A stretch of DNA of 64,000 nt, from assembly GCA_003278095.1 (NCBI GenBank), contig QCHB01000006.1, forward strand, positions 62,001 to 126,000, in the 5' to 3' direction. The notes beneath the pieces are model-generated. The model saw only the letters and a list, made by a program, of their open reading frames with translations, was not told the DNA's origin and made no database searches. This DNA comes from SAR116 cluster bacterium AG-390-L20 (lineage in GTDB: Bacteria; Pseudomonadota; Alphaproteobacteria; Puniceispirillales; Marisalimonadaceae). The position numbers and the translations under genes are program-made. Every line of letters starts with the position of its first letter. Position 1 is the first letter of the stretch. Of the stretch, positions 16,321-25,238 are shown one piece after another.

Positions 16321-16602
16321 ATGAAAAACATTCTTTCAAGTTTTGAAAAAAAAGCATTACGTAAAAAAGCTTATTCACTTAAACCTGTTGTTATTATTGG
16401 TCAAAATGGCCTTACTGACGCTGTTCTTGATGAAATTGATGTTTCTTTAAATTCACATGAACTTATAAAAATTCGTATTAGGGGCGTGAATAAAAATGAA
16501 CGTTATAATATATGTTTGAAAATAGAACAAAAATTAAAAGCCGAATTGGTGTATCAGATAGGTTTCATTAAAGTTTTTTATAGATCTAAACCAGAAAATT
16601 AA
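16321..16602 (+). CDS. yhbY: YhbY-family RNA-binding protein
   Basis: Small protein (93 residues) of the CRS1/YhbY domain family, associated in bacteria with maturation of the large ribosomal subunit. The GxxG-type RNA-binding loop is visible in IIGQNGLT, the N-terminal basic helix is KALRKKAYSL, and HELIKIRIRG is the conserved beta-strand. The domain fills the whole protein, as is usual. The gene stands alone between the XRE regulator and the photolyase-like gene, and appears to mark the return to core chromosome after the accessory region. Confidence 0.85.
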   Translation: MKNILSSFEKKALRKKAYSLKPVVIIGQNGLTDAVLDEIDVSLNSHELIKIRIRGVNKNERYNICLKIEQKLKAELVYQIGFIKVFYRSKPEN

Positions 16603-16625
16603 TTTATATTTTAAAAAATAATAAC

Positions 16626-17771
16626 CTAAATGCTACTTTTTATATTTGCTTGATTAAGTAAAGCATTAATATTCTTTCTAAAATTAAAAAAACCTTTTGT
16701 TGCGTGTGGGAAAGCATTGGCGTCCCATTCTCTCAAATAAAAAGTGAAATTTATATCAAAATCTTTAATTTGATTTAAGAATTCATTTTTATAAAATATT
16801 TTATTTCCAACCGATTCATAAGGTAAAATCAAATTTTTTATTCTTTTATCTTTTAGCCATTTGTAAATATCCTGGAAATTATTTACAGATAGAATGTCTT
16901 GCTCTTTATTCCTAATATCCTCAAATAATTTTTTTTGAAAATTGTTAATTAAAATATTTTTATGCTTGTTAGAAAATAAACAGCAATCATAAACTATTTC
17001 TTTTTCCTTTAATAGTTGATGTAAAGACAGATCATTGTTATTTAAAATCACACCTAAATTTTCATGTTTTTTTAGAATGTTTTCATCATATCTATTAAAA
17101 TTTTTTGGTTTTCTTTTTGTAATATTTTTATCGTTTAAAATATAATTTTCTTTTAATTGATTTCGTGGATAAAACCTTTCATTGGTAAAGAATTTTATAT
17201 TATCTGCTTTAGCAATATAGGGTTTTCCAATCGTTTGTGACCCAGCAACCCATCTCCATCCTAGCGTGTTTGAAGCTGGACAATAATCAAGAAGATTATT
17301 TTTAAAAAAATTTGCTCCAGATTGCCAGCTATAACCTAAAGTAAAAATCCAAATACTAGCAAACCACATACGTGAATGATTATGAAGATATCCAGTATCT
17401 AATAATTCTTCTTTCCAATGTTCAAAACATTTTATTCCTGTTTTTTTTGGGATATTTTGATCTTTGTCATAGGCTTTATACTCATCATAAATCCATGGAT
17501 GACTTTCAAGCCAACCTTTCCAATATGTTCTCCAAAAAATCTCTTCTATGAACTTTTCTATGTTATTAATTTTATGATCTTTTAGGACTATCCTTAAAAC
17601 CTCATTTTCAGTTATAAATCTTCTTCTTAGATAGGGAGAAATTTTTGAAACATTATAATGAGGTGGCCCATAATCAAAATTTCTATTTGAAGTATAATTA
17701 TGAAGTTCACCCTGACTAAAATTAATCAAATTTGTTATCACTTCTGACTTTGTAAATGAAAATTGTGTCAT
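16626..17771 (-). CDS. Photolyase/cryptochrome-related FAD protein, rearranged domains
   Basis: The N-terminal 200 residues match the C-terminal FAD-binding helical domain of DNA photolyases and cryptochromes: SPYLRRRFIT (45-54), the HNHSRMWFASIW segment (131-142) and GWRWVAGSQ (171-179). The usual N-terminal alpha/beta antenna domain is missing from its normal place. Instead, about 150 residues follow (from about 230) that look alpha/beta-like (NLILPYES, FNFTFYL-type strands, then FPHATKGFFNFRK). This could be a circularly permuted antenna domain or an unrelated extension. Repair of UV damage or light sensing are both possible; activity is not proven. The DUF3429 membrane protein gene lies 7 bases upstream in the same direction. 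Confidence 0.7.
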   Translation of the reverse strand: MTQFSFTKSEVITNLINFSQGELHNYTSNRNFDYGPPHYNVSKISPYLRRRFITENEVLRIVLKDHKINNIEKFIEEIFWRTYWKGWLESHPWIYDEYKAYDKDQNIPKKTGIKCFEHWKEELLDTGYLHNHSRMWFASIWIFTLGYSWQSGANFFKNNLLDYCPASNTLGWRWVAGSQTIGKPYIAKADNIKFFTNERFYPRNQLKENYILNDKNITKRKPKNFNRYDENILKKHENLGVILNNNDLSLHQLLKEKEIVYDCCLFSNKHKNILINNFQKKLFEDIRNKEQDILSVNNFQDIYKWLKDKRIKNLILPYESVGNKIFYKNEFLNQIKDFDINFTFYLREWDANAFPHATKGFFNFRKNINALLNQANIKSSI

Positions 17772-17778
17772 TTAATTT

Positions 17779-18234
17779 TCATGATGTTTGAATTATAAAA
17801 TATGAACATATCAAAACTATTACTACAATTAGTGTTAACATGCGTCTTAAAGGTAAATACCAATTAGGAAATGATAAATATTTATTAAATATTTCATCGA
17901 CTAGCTGACATAGAAAAAAACCTATAGAAAGCATTAATAGACTCAAATTATTATTAATTGATAAAACTATAATCCCTAACATAGAAGGGAAAACAGACCA
18001 AACGATAATAAAAAATTTTATTTTTTCAGGAATAAAATTTTTTGGGGTTAAATTCAACATAGCTCCCCAATATATTGCACCTAAAAAGGTGAATATGATA
18101 GATCCATAATATTTTGGTAGATTTACTAAAAAGAATAAATTATTTTTATTAATCAATAAATCCAATAAGCCTATTATAAATGGAAACAAGCCTAAAATAC
18201 TTATAATAATAAATAGTTTTTCACTTTTATTCAT
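17779..18234 (-). CDS. DUF3429-type membrane protein
   Basis: Integral membrane protein of 151 residues with four to five hydrophobic segments. The segment YYGSIIFTFLGAIYWGAML and the C-terminal YLPLRRMLTLIVV agree with the DUF3429 family pattern, whose biochemical role is unknown. It is the first gene of a two-gene unit with the photolyase-related gene, 7 bases apart, which hints that the two act in the same process. No catalytic residues can be pointed out. Confidence 0.65.
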   Translation of the reverse strand: MNKSEKLFIIISILGLFPFIIGLLDLLINKNNLFFLVNLPKYYGSIIFTFLGAIYWGAMLNLTPKNFIPEKIKFFIIVWSVFPSMLGIIVLSINNNLSLLMLSIGFFLCQLVDEIFNKYLSFPNWYLPLRRMLTLIVVIVLICSYFIIQTS

Positions 18235-18338
18235 TATATTGTCATTTTCATTATTTTCATAATTAAATTACCTTTTAAATCATTTAGATTTCCTAAACAT
18301 CATGATAGGTTGGATATATTTATTTACAGTTATACCTA

Positions 18339-18974
18339 ATGAAAACATGTACAGTTTGTAAAAATAATAAAATAGAATTTTTTCTAAATGTAGAAGGTTT
18401 AGATTATTGGCAATGCGCTCTCTGTAAAGCAACTATGCTTGACCCTATTAAATTTATTTCTAGTAATAAAGAAAAAAAACATTATTTGAAACATAATAAT
18501 CAAATTAATGATATTCGTTATAGAATTTTTCTGTCTAATCTTATTGAACCACTTAAAGAGAAAATTTATATTAATGATATGGGTTTGGATTATGGATGTG
18601 GTTATGCTCCAGCATTAGCAGATATTTTGAAGAAAGATGGTTTTAACGTTGAGGTATACGATCCTTTTTTTTTTACAAATGAAAATATTTTTTCTAGAAA
18701 ATTTAATTTTATTACTTGTTCAGAAGTTGTTGAACATTTCTTTAAACCTTATGAAGAGTTTAACAAGATTGATAGTTTGCTAGCCACAAACTCCTGGCTT
18801 GCTATCATGACATCATTTATGACTGAAGATTACTTATTTAAAAATTGGCATTACAGAAGAGATCCAACTCATGTAGTTTTTTATAAAAAAATAACTTTCA
18901 AAATCATAGCAAATCAAAGGAACTGGAAAATTAATTTTCCATCAAAGAATATAGTTTTATTTAACAAAAAATAA
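18339..18974 (+). CDS. SAM-dependent methyltransferase with N-terminal zinc-ribbon
   Basis: Protein of 211 residues. It starts with four cysteines in two CxxC pairs (CTVC and CALC) that should bind zinc, as in the C-methyltransferase-like Methyltransf_13/23 group. Motif I is GLDYGCGYAPALADIL, and the later FITCSEVVEHF is the typical post-motif with the EVVEH signature. This class often acts on nucleotide-linked sugars or wybutosine-like substrates, but the target is not evident. It is about 100 bases from the divergent DUF3429 gene. Two further small genes follow on the same strand. Confidence 0.8.
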   Translation: MKTCTVCKNNKIEFFLNVEGLDYWQCALCKATMLDPIKFISSNKEKKHYLKHNNQINDIRYRIFLSNLIEPLKEKIYINDMGLDYGCGYAPALADILKKDGFNVEVYDPFFFTNENIFSRKFNFITCSEVVEHFFKPYEEFNKIDSLLATNSWLAIMTSFMTEDYLFKNWHYRRDPTHVVFYKKITFKIIANQRNWKINFPSKNIVLFNKK

Positions 18975-19031
18975 TCGTAAATAAATTTATATATGTTATT
19001 ACAAATGTTAATCCATCGAATGGTATTGTTT

Positions 19032-19166
19032 ATGAATAAATTTAGAATTAAGACTTCTTGTGGTATTGACAAGTATAACAAACTTAAAAGAAATAAAACT
19101 TTTACAGGAAAATTGCGTTTACTTTGGTTTAATTTTTTTGCAATAATTAGAGATTTAAATAAATAA
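19032..19166 (+). CDS. Small basic protein, 44 residues
   Basis: Short ORF from ATG 19032 (an alternative ATG in frame is at 19020) to TAA 19164-19166. The final A of its stop is the first base of the next gene's ATG (TAATG), an arrangement typical of translational coupling and hard to explain by chance in a non-coding stretch. The product is strongly basic and ends with a hydrophobic segment (LRLLWFNFFAIIRDL). No homologue is recognised. It may be a real small protein or only a leader that couples translation. Confidence 0.45.
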   Translation: MNKFRIKTSCGIDKYNKLKRNKTFTGKLRLLWFNFFAIIRDLNK

Positions 19167-19738
19167 TGTCAAAAATGAAAAGGGAAGAAATTATTCTTTT
19201 TGATGGAGATGACTATCTTTTCAAACATTATTTAACAAACTGTAATATTTATTTTGAATACGGTGTTGGCGCATCAACTCGCTGGGTCTTAGAAAATACG
19301 ATATCAAAAATAATTTCTGTTGATACAGACAAGAAATGGATAAACACTATTAATTTTTCTAATCAAAGTTCCAGGATTAAATTAAATTGGGTTAATCTAG
19401 GAGATTTAGGAAATTGGGGGAGGCCTAAATCTTACAAATATAGGGACCAGTTTATTGATTATATTAGCAATGTTTGGAGTTTTAATGAAAAAGCAGATGT
19501 GATTCTAATAGATGGAAGGTTCAGAGTAGCTTGTTTCCTTTATAGTTTAATTAATGCAAAAATTAACAGCATAATTATCTTTGATGATTATAATAACAGG
19601 CCTTATTATCACATCATTGAAGAAGTTGTACCTATTTACAAGATTTGTGGACGTCAAGCAGTCTTTAGAGTACCAAAGAATATGAATCGAAGCTTGGCAG
19701 AGAATATACTTAATAAATTTTTATATGTTTTCGATTAA
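19166..19738 (+). CDS. Methyltransferase-like Rossmann protein
   Basis: Protein of 190 residues that looks like a class I methyltransferase fold. YFEYGVGASTRWVLE is a glycine-rich motif I, ISVDTDKKWI is the acidic strand that would hold the SAM ribose, and ADVILIDGRFRVACF followed by IIIFDDYNNRPYY gives the later strands. The IDGR and FDDY segments are features of a small family of sugar- or phage-associated enzymes whose substrates I cannot name. The stop overlaps the convergent lptD gene by 4 bases. It probably forms one transcription unit with the two preceding ORFs. Confidence 0.6.
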   Translation: MSKMKREEIILFDGDDYLFKHYLTNCNIYFEYGVGASTRWVLENTISKIISVDTDKKWINTINFSNQSSRIKLNWVNLGDLGNWGRPKSYKYRDQFIDYISNVWSFNEKADVILIDGRFRVACFLYSLINAKINSIIIFDDYNNRPYYHIIEEVVPIYKICGRQAVFRVPKNMNRSLAENILNKFLYVFD

Positions 19739-21918
19739 TATCTTAGATTTTTACTCAGTGCTTTATTAATTTCTTTTGGCTGCCAATTATATTCGCCCAA
19801 ATTTCTAAAGTTAAAAGTTAGATAAATAGAATCTTCTGGAACTAAATCTCTATCTACAACTCCACCGGTACTTTTATATTGAAACAAAATGGTAAGACAG
19901 TTTCCAAACATATAGCCTGAGCCAGTATACTCTAACCCTAGAGTTTCTGAAATAATTTCTTCTTTGTCATTATTTAAGTCATAGGTTCTAGAATAAGTAG
20001 TTTTCCAGTTTAAAAAGTTTTTAGATAGTCCTAATTTTAATTCTTCCCGGTCAATATTATTAGAAATAAATTCTCCATCAACTGATTTATGGTTTGCTGA
20101 ATAGCTCCATCCATTAAAAGACCCATTAAAATTAAAGTCTGATGTATCCGATTTAAAATCATGATGATTATATAAGGAAAACCATGAAAATTTATACATT
20201 TCACTTGGATTCCAGTCTATTGAGTTGATAATGTGTGACTGTCTATCTTCATTAGCCAAAGTAACATTTTTTTGGGTGCCACTAACTTTTTGACTTTGTC
20301 CAATAAAAAAATTTATATCACCTAAGTTTTCAGTCATAACTAGTGATGTAATACCCAGATTTAGTCGGTCATTTGCTTGAATATTATCTCTTCCTTGGAA
20401 TTGATTGTTTAAAAATAAGTTAGCCTGATCTAAGCTAAATCCTGCCGAGTCTCTATTTGGAACTTCATCAGTTCTATCAGAAGAAAATACTGAGCTAAAT
20501 TGAATTTTAGGCTCTATTAAAAAGCTTGTTGCTTCATTCATTAAAATATATTGATCACTTGCTGAAATAGAAAAACCTGAAGAGATTCTATCAATGTATC
20601 TATTTTCGTTACTATCAGTTGAAGGCCTTCCTTGAATAGAATATAAATCTAATCCGATATTTGCATCTGCTTCTAAAGTAATATTCGTTAAATTTAACTT
20701 TTTATTGATTTTGCCAAATCCAGACCATCTTTTAACATCATAACTTTCGTCATTATAAATAGAGTGAGCATTAAACTTAATGTCGTAATTATATTTTTTG
20801 TTACTATTAAAAATGTGGTGTGATATTGATGGAGCTAATACTGGTTCATTATTACTACTTTTTTCATCTAGATTTTGAATATTATAGATTTCAATAAATG
20901 AAAGTGAGTTTTCATTTATTTTTTCTAACTCTAAATAACTTTTATATTTTGAGTCTCCATCAAAACCATATCGCCTCATAAAAGTTTCTTGATCTGCATA
21001 CTTAGCCCCAAGGTTCATAGTCCAGTTATTTTTGAGATTAGATGATGCCTTCAGATTAACACCAAATACGTTATCTCCATTAGATTTATTAGTATCTAAG
21101 TTTCCTTTAAAAATATTTGCTTCAAGTGTTGTTTTTTCGTATTCCTTTCTAATATTTAATTGGTCAGTATGTCCTGTTTTTCCATTTTGGTGAGACGTAA
21201 ATGTCATATCCCAAGTAGGATCATTTTCTGGTGCAAAATAATATGGAATTTTCATATGGAATCTATTTTGTTTTGAATAACCATAAACGGGTGTTAAAAA
21301 ACCTGAGCGTCTTTTTATAGTCCAATCTGGAAAACTTAAATATGGAAGATAATAAACAGGCAATGAAAATATTTTCATTACAGGATGTTTTAGGTAAATA
21401 GTTTGTGTTTTTGGATCATGTTTTATTAGCTTAGATTCCAGCCTCCATATTGGTGTTTCATCTTTTTTTAAATCACATTCACAAGCAGTATATGTACCTT
21501 CACGAAAAAAACTTTCACCAAAATCATTTTTATCAAATTTATTAGCGCTAACATTTGATTTATCAACTAATTTTCCAAAAAGTGGTATAGCAATGACAGA
21601 TTTGAATTCATTTGTTAAAATAGCTTCATCTGTTTCATAGATAGAGCCATCTTTTTCTGTTAATACAACATTACCAACAGCAATAGCTTTATCGGAGTTT
21701 TGATTATATGTAACTTTGTCAGCATTAATTTTTCTTGAATCATTGATGATCACAACATTACCTGATGCAGTCACAATTTTATTTTTCTCATCTACCTCTA
21801 TGTTATCGCTTGAGAATTTAACTTCATCACTATTTGATGATAAACTTTTATCCTTTTGGCCAAAGGCCTCAACAGAAATAAAAAATATTAAAATATAAAA
21901 TATCTTAAAAATTTTCAT
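19735..21918 (-). CDS. lptD: LPS-assembly outer membrane protein LptD
   Basis: Outer-membrane beta-barrel that inserts lipopolysaccharide into the outer leaflet. The protein (727 residues) has a signal peptide (KIFKIFYILIFFISVEAFG), an LptA-like OstA beta-jellyroll at about residues 30-130 (DNIEVDEKNKIVTASGNVVI, then repeats with KADKV and GNVVL), and a long C-terminal part of alternating polar and aromatic strands. The segment PVMKIFSLPVYYLPYLSFPDW is a conserved LptD hallmark at the start of the barrel. Presence of LptD shows that the organism makes LPS. The 3' end overlaps the neighbouring stop by 4 bases. Confidence 0.92.
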   Translation of the reverse strand: MKIFKIFYILIFFISVEAFGQKDKSLSSNSDEVKFSSDNIEVDEKNKIVTASGNVVIINDSRKINADKVTYNQNSDKAIAVGNVVLTEKDGSIYETDEAILTNEFKSVIAIPLFGKLVDKSNVSANKFDKNDFGESFFREGTYTACECDLKKDETPIWRLESKLIKHDPKTQTIYLKHPVMKIFSLPVYYLPYLSFPDWTIKRRSGFLTPVYGYSKQNRFHMKIPYYFAPENDPTWDMTFTSHQNGKTGHTDQLNIRKEYEKTTLEANIFKGNLDTNKSNGDNVFGVNLKASSNLKNNWTMNLGAKYADQETFMRRYGFDGDSKYKSYLELEKINENSLSFIEIYNIQNLDEKSSNNEPVLAPSISHHIFNSNKKYNYDIKFNAHSIYNDESYDVKRWSGFGKINKKLNLTNITLEADANIGLDLYSIQGRPSTDSNENRYIDRISSGFSISASDQYILMNEATSFLIEPKIQFSSVFSSDRTDEVPNRDSAGFSLDQANLFLNNQFQGRDNIQANDRLNLGITSLVMTENLGDINFFIGQSQKVSGTQKNVTLANEDRQSHIINSIDWNPSEMYKFSWFSLYNHHDFKSDTSDFNFNGSFNGWSYSANHKSVDGEFISNNIDREELKLGLSKNFLNWKTTYSRTYDLNNDKEEIISETLGLEYTGSGYMFGNCLTILFQYKSTGGVVDRDLVPEDSIYLTFNFRNLGEYNWQPKEINKALSKNLRY

Positions 21919-21979
21919 TTTTTTCCTTATATGTTTAATAAAACTTACTACTTGATAGTTTAATTCAAATTATTAAATT

Positions 21980-23437
21980 TTAAAATAAAACTTTCCCAGG
22001 ATTCATAATTCCTTTTGGGTCTAGTTGATTTTTTATAATCTTCATAAGAGAATAGGCAACATCATTTTTGTGAGTTTTTAAATTATTTTTCTTTAACTGC
22101 CCAATTCCATGTTCAGCAGAAAAAGATCCATTATATTTATGGACAATCTCATAAAGCTTATTAGTTAAATTTTGGCTTTCACCCTCAAATCCATCTGGTA
22201 ATGATCCATTCCCAAAAATATTATAATGAAGATTGCCGTCACCTAAGTGTCCAAAATATATAGTCCTTAATTCTGGTAAAAAATTTGAGATCATATTTTG
22301 TGCATCTTTGTGAAAATCGTCTATAGATTCGACAGGAAGAGAAATATCATGTTTTAAACATTTAATTAAGTTAGATTTTTCAAGTTCTTTTTTTTCAGAC
22401 TCAGCAGCGGCTTCTCTGATTGACCATAATGATTTACTTTGATTTTCATTTTTACAAATAGTTGCATCAGATATTATGTTTTTTTCAAAACATTCTTCCA
22501 ATACATTCTCAATTGTTTTGATTATAGGGATTTCTCCTTCTTCATTTGGAAAAGTATCATCCTTAGAATAACTAGAAATATCTATCAAAACACCCATCTC
22601 AGGAGTTTTCTCTAAAGGTAAATTAATTTTTTCTATATTATTTTTAGCAACCTCCCAGAAAACTTTTGGCATAAGTTCAAATGATTCAATTCTGTCTGGA
22701 AAATAAGACTTGAATACATTAAGCAATTTTATAGCATTAGATATTCTATCTGCTTCTACAAATAATGTAGAGATCATTTTTGGCAATTGAAAAAGTTTCA
22801 AAGTAGCTGCAGTTATTACCCCAAGAGTACCTTCTGCTCCAATAAAAATATTTTTTAAATCATAACCAGTATTATCTTTTTTGAGTTCTGAAAGTAGATT
22901 CATTATTTTACCGTCTGGTAAAACCACTTCTAAACCAAGGCAAAGTTCTCTTGTATTACCATATTTTAAAACATTAACGCCACCAGCATTTGTTGATAAA
23001 TTCCCACCAATCATGCATGACCCTTTAGCACCTAAACTTAGTGGAAAAAACAAATTTTCATTCTCTACTATCTCGTGAATTTGAGATAGTACCATACCGG
23101 ACTCAACAGTAATAGTTTGAGCAGCTTTATTAAATTGTCGAACATTATTCATTTTCTCTAATGAGATAATGATAGATCTTCCGCTGTTGTCTGGAGTTGC
23201 TGCCCCACAGAGGCTTGTGTTTCCTCCTTGAGGAACAACATCAACATTATTCTCATGGGCAAATCTTAAAATAGCTGAAACTTCTTCTGTATTAATAGGT
23301 TTTAATATAGCTGCAGCCTGTCCTTTATATTGTCCTCGCCAGTCATTCACGTATTTGCTATGATCATCTTTATTGAATAAAGGTGGGTATTTTAGATTAA
23401 GCGTTCTGAGATCAATATCTAAAAGTGTTTGTTGCAT
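21980..23437 (-). CDS. FAD-linked D-2-hydroxyacid dehydrogenase (GlcD/D2HGDH type)
   Basis: Flavoprotein of the vanillyl-alcohol-oxidase superfamily that oxidises D-2-hydroxy acids such as D-lactate or D-2-hydroxyglutarate. The FAD-binding domain shows VPQGGNTSLCGAA and LGAKGSCMIGGNLSTNAGG; the C-terminal cap has HLGDGNLHYN and SAEHGIGQLKK, where the histidines bind substrate and metal. The length of 485 is normal. It is 19 bases downstream of the CysQ-Sua5 fusion on the same strand. The exact substrate cannot be chosen from these motifs; D-2-hydroxyglutarate is plausible because glycolate oxidase partners (glcE, glcF) are absent here. Confidence 0.85.
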   Translation of the reverse strand: MQQTLLDIDLRTLNLKYPPLFNKDDHSKYVNDWRGQYKGQAAAILKPINTEEVSAILRFAHENNVDVVPQGGNTSLCGAATPDNSGRSIIISLEKMNNVRQFNKAAQTITVESGMVLSQIHEIVENENLFFPLSLGAKGSCMIGGNLSTNAGGVNVLKYGNTRELCLGLEVVLPDGKIMNLLSELKKDNTGYDLKNIFIGAEGTLGVITAATLKLFQLPKMISTLFVEADRISNAIKLLNVFKSYFPDRIESFELMPKVFWEVAKNNIEKINLPLEKTPEMGVLIDISSYSKDDTFPNEEGEIPIIKTIENVLEECFEKNIISDATICKNENQSKSLWSIREAAAESEKKELEKSNLIKCLKHDISLPVESIDDFHKDAQNMISNFLPELRTIYFGHLGDGNLHYNIFGNGSLPDGFEGESQNLTNKLYEIVHKYNGSFSAEHGIGQLKKNNLKTHKNDVAYSLMKIIKNQLDPKGIMNPGKVLF

Positions 23438-23456
23438 TTTTTTCCTAAATAATATT

Positions 23457-25238
23457 TTAAGTTTTATAAGAAGCTCTTTTCAAGCGATCATTTATAGCAA
23501 TTCCTACACCTTTGTTGGGTATTGGCATTACTTGAATATTTTCAACACCACAAGAGTCTAGGTAACGCAACCCTGAAAATAGCAAATAACATGCTTGAAT
23601 TAAATTTTTATTAGGACTCAAATTAAACAGATTTTGTTTTTTCTGCAACGACTTTGGAGTATTCCCAAAAATTAACCAGCCACTATTTTTCATATTAGAT
23701 TTTTGATTTAAATGGACATTTGCATTTGGTGAGTAGTGACTTTTTAATAGTCCAGGAGAAATCATCTCTTCATTGCTTCTAATATCTAAGACTTTAGTTT
23801 TTAGAGCATTATAAATCATCTCAGCAGTTATATAGCCGTGTCGGAGTATAATTGGGTTATCTCCGCGACAATCAACTACAGTAGATTCAATTCCAACTTC
23901 ACAAGACCCGTAATCAATTATTTTAGAAAGCTTCCAACCATCACCTTTAAATTCTGGTCCAAAATCATCAATAACATGTTTAGCAGTTGTTGGACTTACA
24001 CCGCCAGACTTATTTGCACTAGGAGCTAATATAGGGATCTTAACTCTTTCTAGCAAATCAAGTGCTACGGGGTGAGATGGTACTCTAATTCCAAGACTAC
24101 TTTTACCTTGTGATAATAGATTTGATTTATCATTTTTTTTTGTTTGCAATATTATGGTCAGTGGACCTGGCCAGAATCTATTAGTTAATCTATTTGCAAG
24201 ATCTGTAAATTGAACATATTTTTTAGCTTCGTTTTTATTATATGTATGAGCTATCAAAGGATTGCTTAATGGACGATCTTTAGCAGAGTATATGCTTTTA
24301 ATTGCTTTTTTACTATTTCCTATTGCCCCAATCCCATAGACGGTCTCAGTAGGAAATGCTACTAGTTCTTTTTTATTTAAAGCATTAGATGCTAGGGTTA
24401 GATCGATTTCATATTTTTTGTTATTTGTATTACTTAGATTTAATAGAAACTTACATGGTAGATTATTAGTAAGACCATATGCTAAGAAATTTTCATTTTT
24501 GAAATTTTCTTTACCATATCTCATTTCCAAACCTGAATTGGAAATAATATTTCCGCCAGCGGCTTTAAGAATACTATGCCCAGCTGCGATGTCCCACTCC
24601 ATAGTTGGAGAAGTACGAGGATAAAAATCTACTTGACCTTCAGCTAAATAACAAAACTTTATACTAGATCCAATATCTCGATCTGAAACAGGATTAACAA
24701 AAGAAATCCAATTATCTAATTCTATTGATCTATGATTTAAGCTGCTTAAAATTTTTAGATTACTGTAATCAATGTGATTACATTGTATTTGCTGAGAACT
24801 TTCAAATTCGTCGTCTTTTTCTAATTTCCATGCCTTACCTTTGAAGTTATACCAAATATTACCAGTGTAAGGTTGTGATATTAATCCAAATATGGGTAAA
24901 TTATTTTTTATAAGAGCAAAATTTACAGTGAAATTTGGCATCTTATTTATAAACTCTTTGGTACCATCGATTGGATCAATTAACCAAAAAACATCATTAT
25001 TTCGGAAGAATTTCTGAGATCTCTCAAATTCTTCACTAACAATTTTTGCCTTTGGAAAAAGTTTTTTTATCCCATTAACCGCTATTTGATTAACTTCAAG
25101 ATCTGCTTGAGTAAGTGGAGAGTTGTCATTTTTGTACTTTACCTGATTGAAACTAAGATTTTGAAAATGTAACATTGCACATTCATTACATTTCCTTGCT
25201 AAATCAATTAAGTGAAAAAGTTTTTTTAAACTAATCAT
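23457..25238 (-). CDS. CysQ phosphatase fused to Sua5 tRNA-threonylcarbamoylation enzyme
   Basis: Two complete enzymes in one 593-residue ORF. Residues 1-265 form an inositol-monophosphatase-type 3'(2'),5'-bisphosphate nucleotidase: the metal site is WLIDPIDGTKEF (85-96), with EWDIAAGHSIL (214-224) later. Residues from about 276 form a Sua5/YrdC threonylcarbamoyl-AMP synthase that starts the t6A37 tRNA modification: FPTETVYGIG (295-304), KDRP (320-323), LAPSANKSGG, and the Sua5 C-terminal signature SPGLLKSHYSP. The linker has no stop or start. CysQ recycles PAP from sulfate assimilation; a joint role is not obvious. Overlap of 4 bases with the glycosylase gene suggests an operon. Confidence 0.85.
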   Translation of the reverse strand: MISLKKLFHLIDLARKCNECAMLHFQNLSFNQVKYKNDNSPLTQADLEVNQIAVNGIKKLFPKAKIVSEEFERSQKFFRNNDVFWLIDPIDGTKEFINKMPNFTVNFALIKNNLPIFGLISQPYTGNIWYNFKGKAWKLEKDDEFESSQQIQCNHIDYSNLKILSSLNHRSIELDNWISFVNPVSDRDIGSSIKFCYLAEGQVDFYPRTSPTMEWDIAAGHSILKAAGGNIISNSGLEMRYGKENFKNENFLAYGLTNNLPCKFLLNLSNTNNKKYEIDLTLASNALNKKELVAFPTETVYGIGAIGNSKKAIKSIYSAKDRPLSNPLIAHTYNKNEAKKYVQFTDLANRLTNRFWPGPLTIILQTKKNDKSNLLSQGKSSLGIRVPSHPVALDLLERVKIPILAPSANKSGGVSPTTAKHVIDDFGPEFKGDGWKLSKIIDYGSCEVGIESTVVDCRGDNPIILRHGYITAEMIYNALKTKVLDIRSNEEMISPGLLKSHYSPNANVHLNQKSNMKNSGWLIFGNTPKSLQKKQNLFNLSPNKNLIQACYLLFSGLRYLDSCGVENIQVMPIPNKGVGIAINDRLKRASYKT

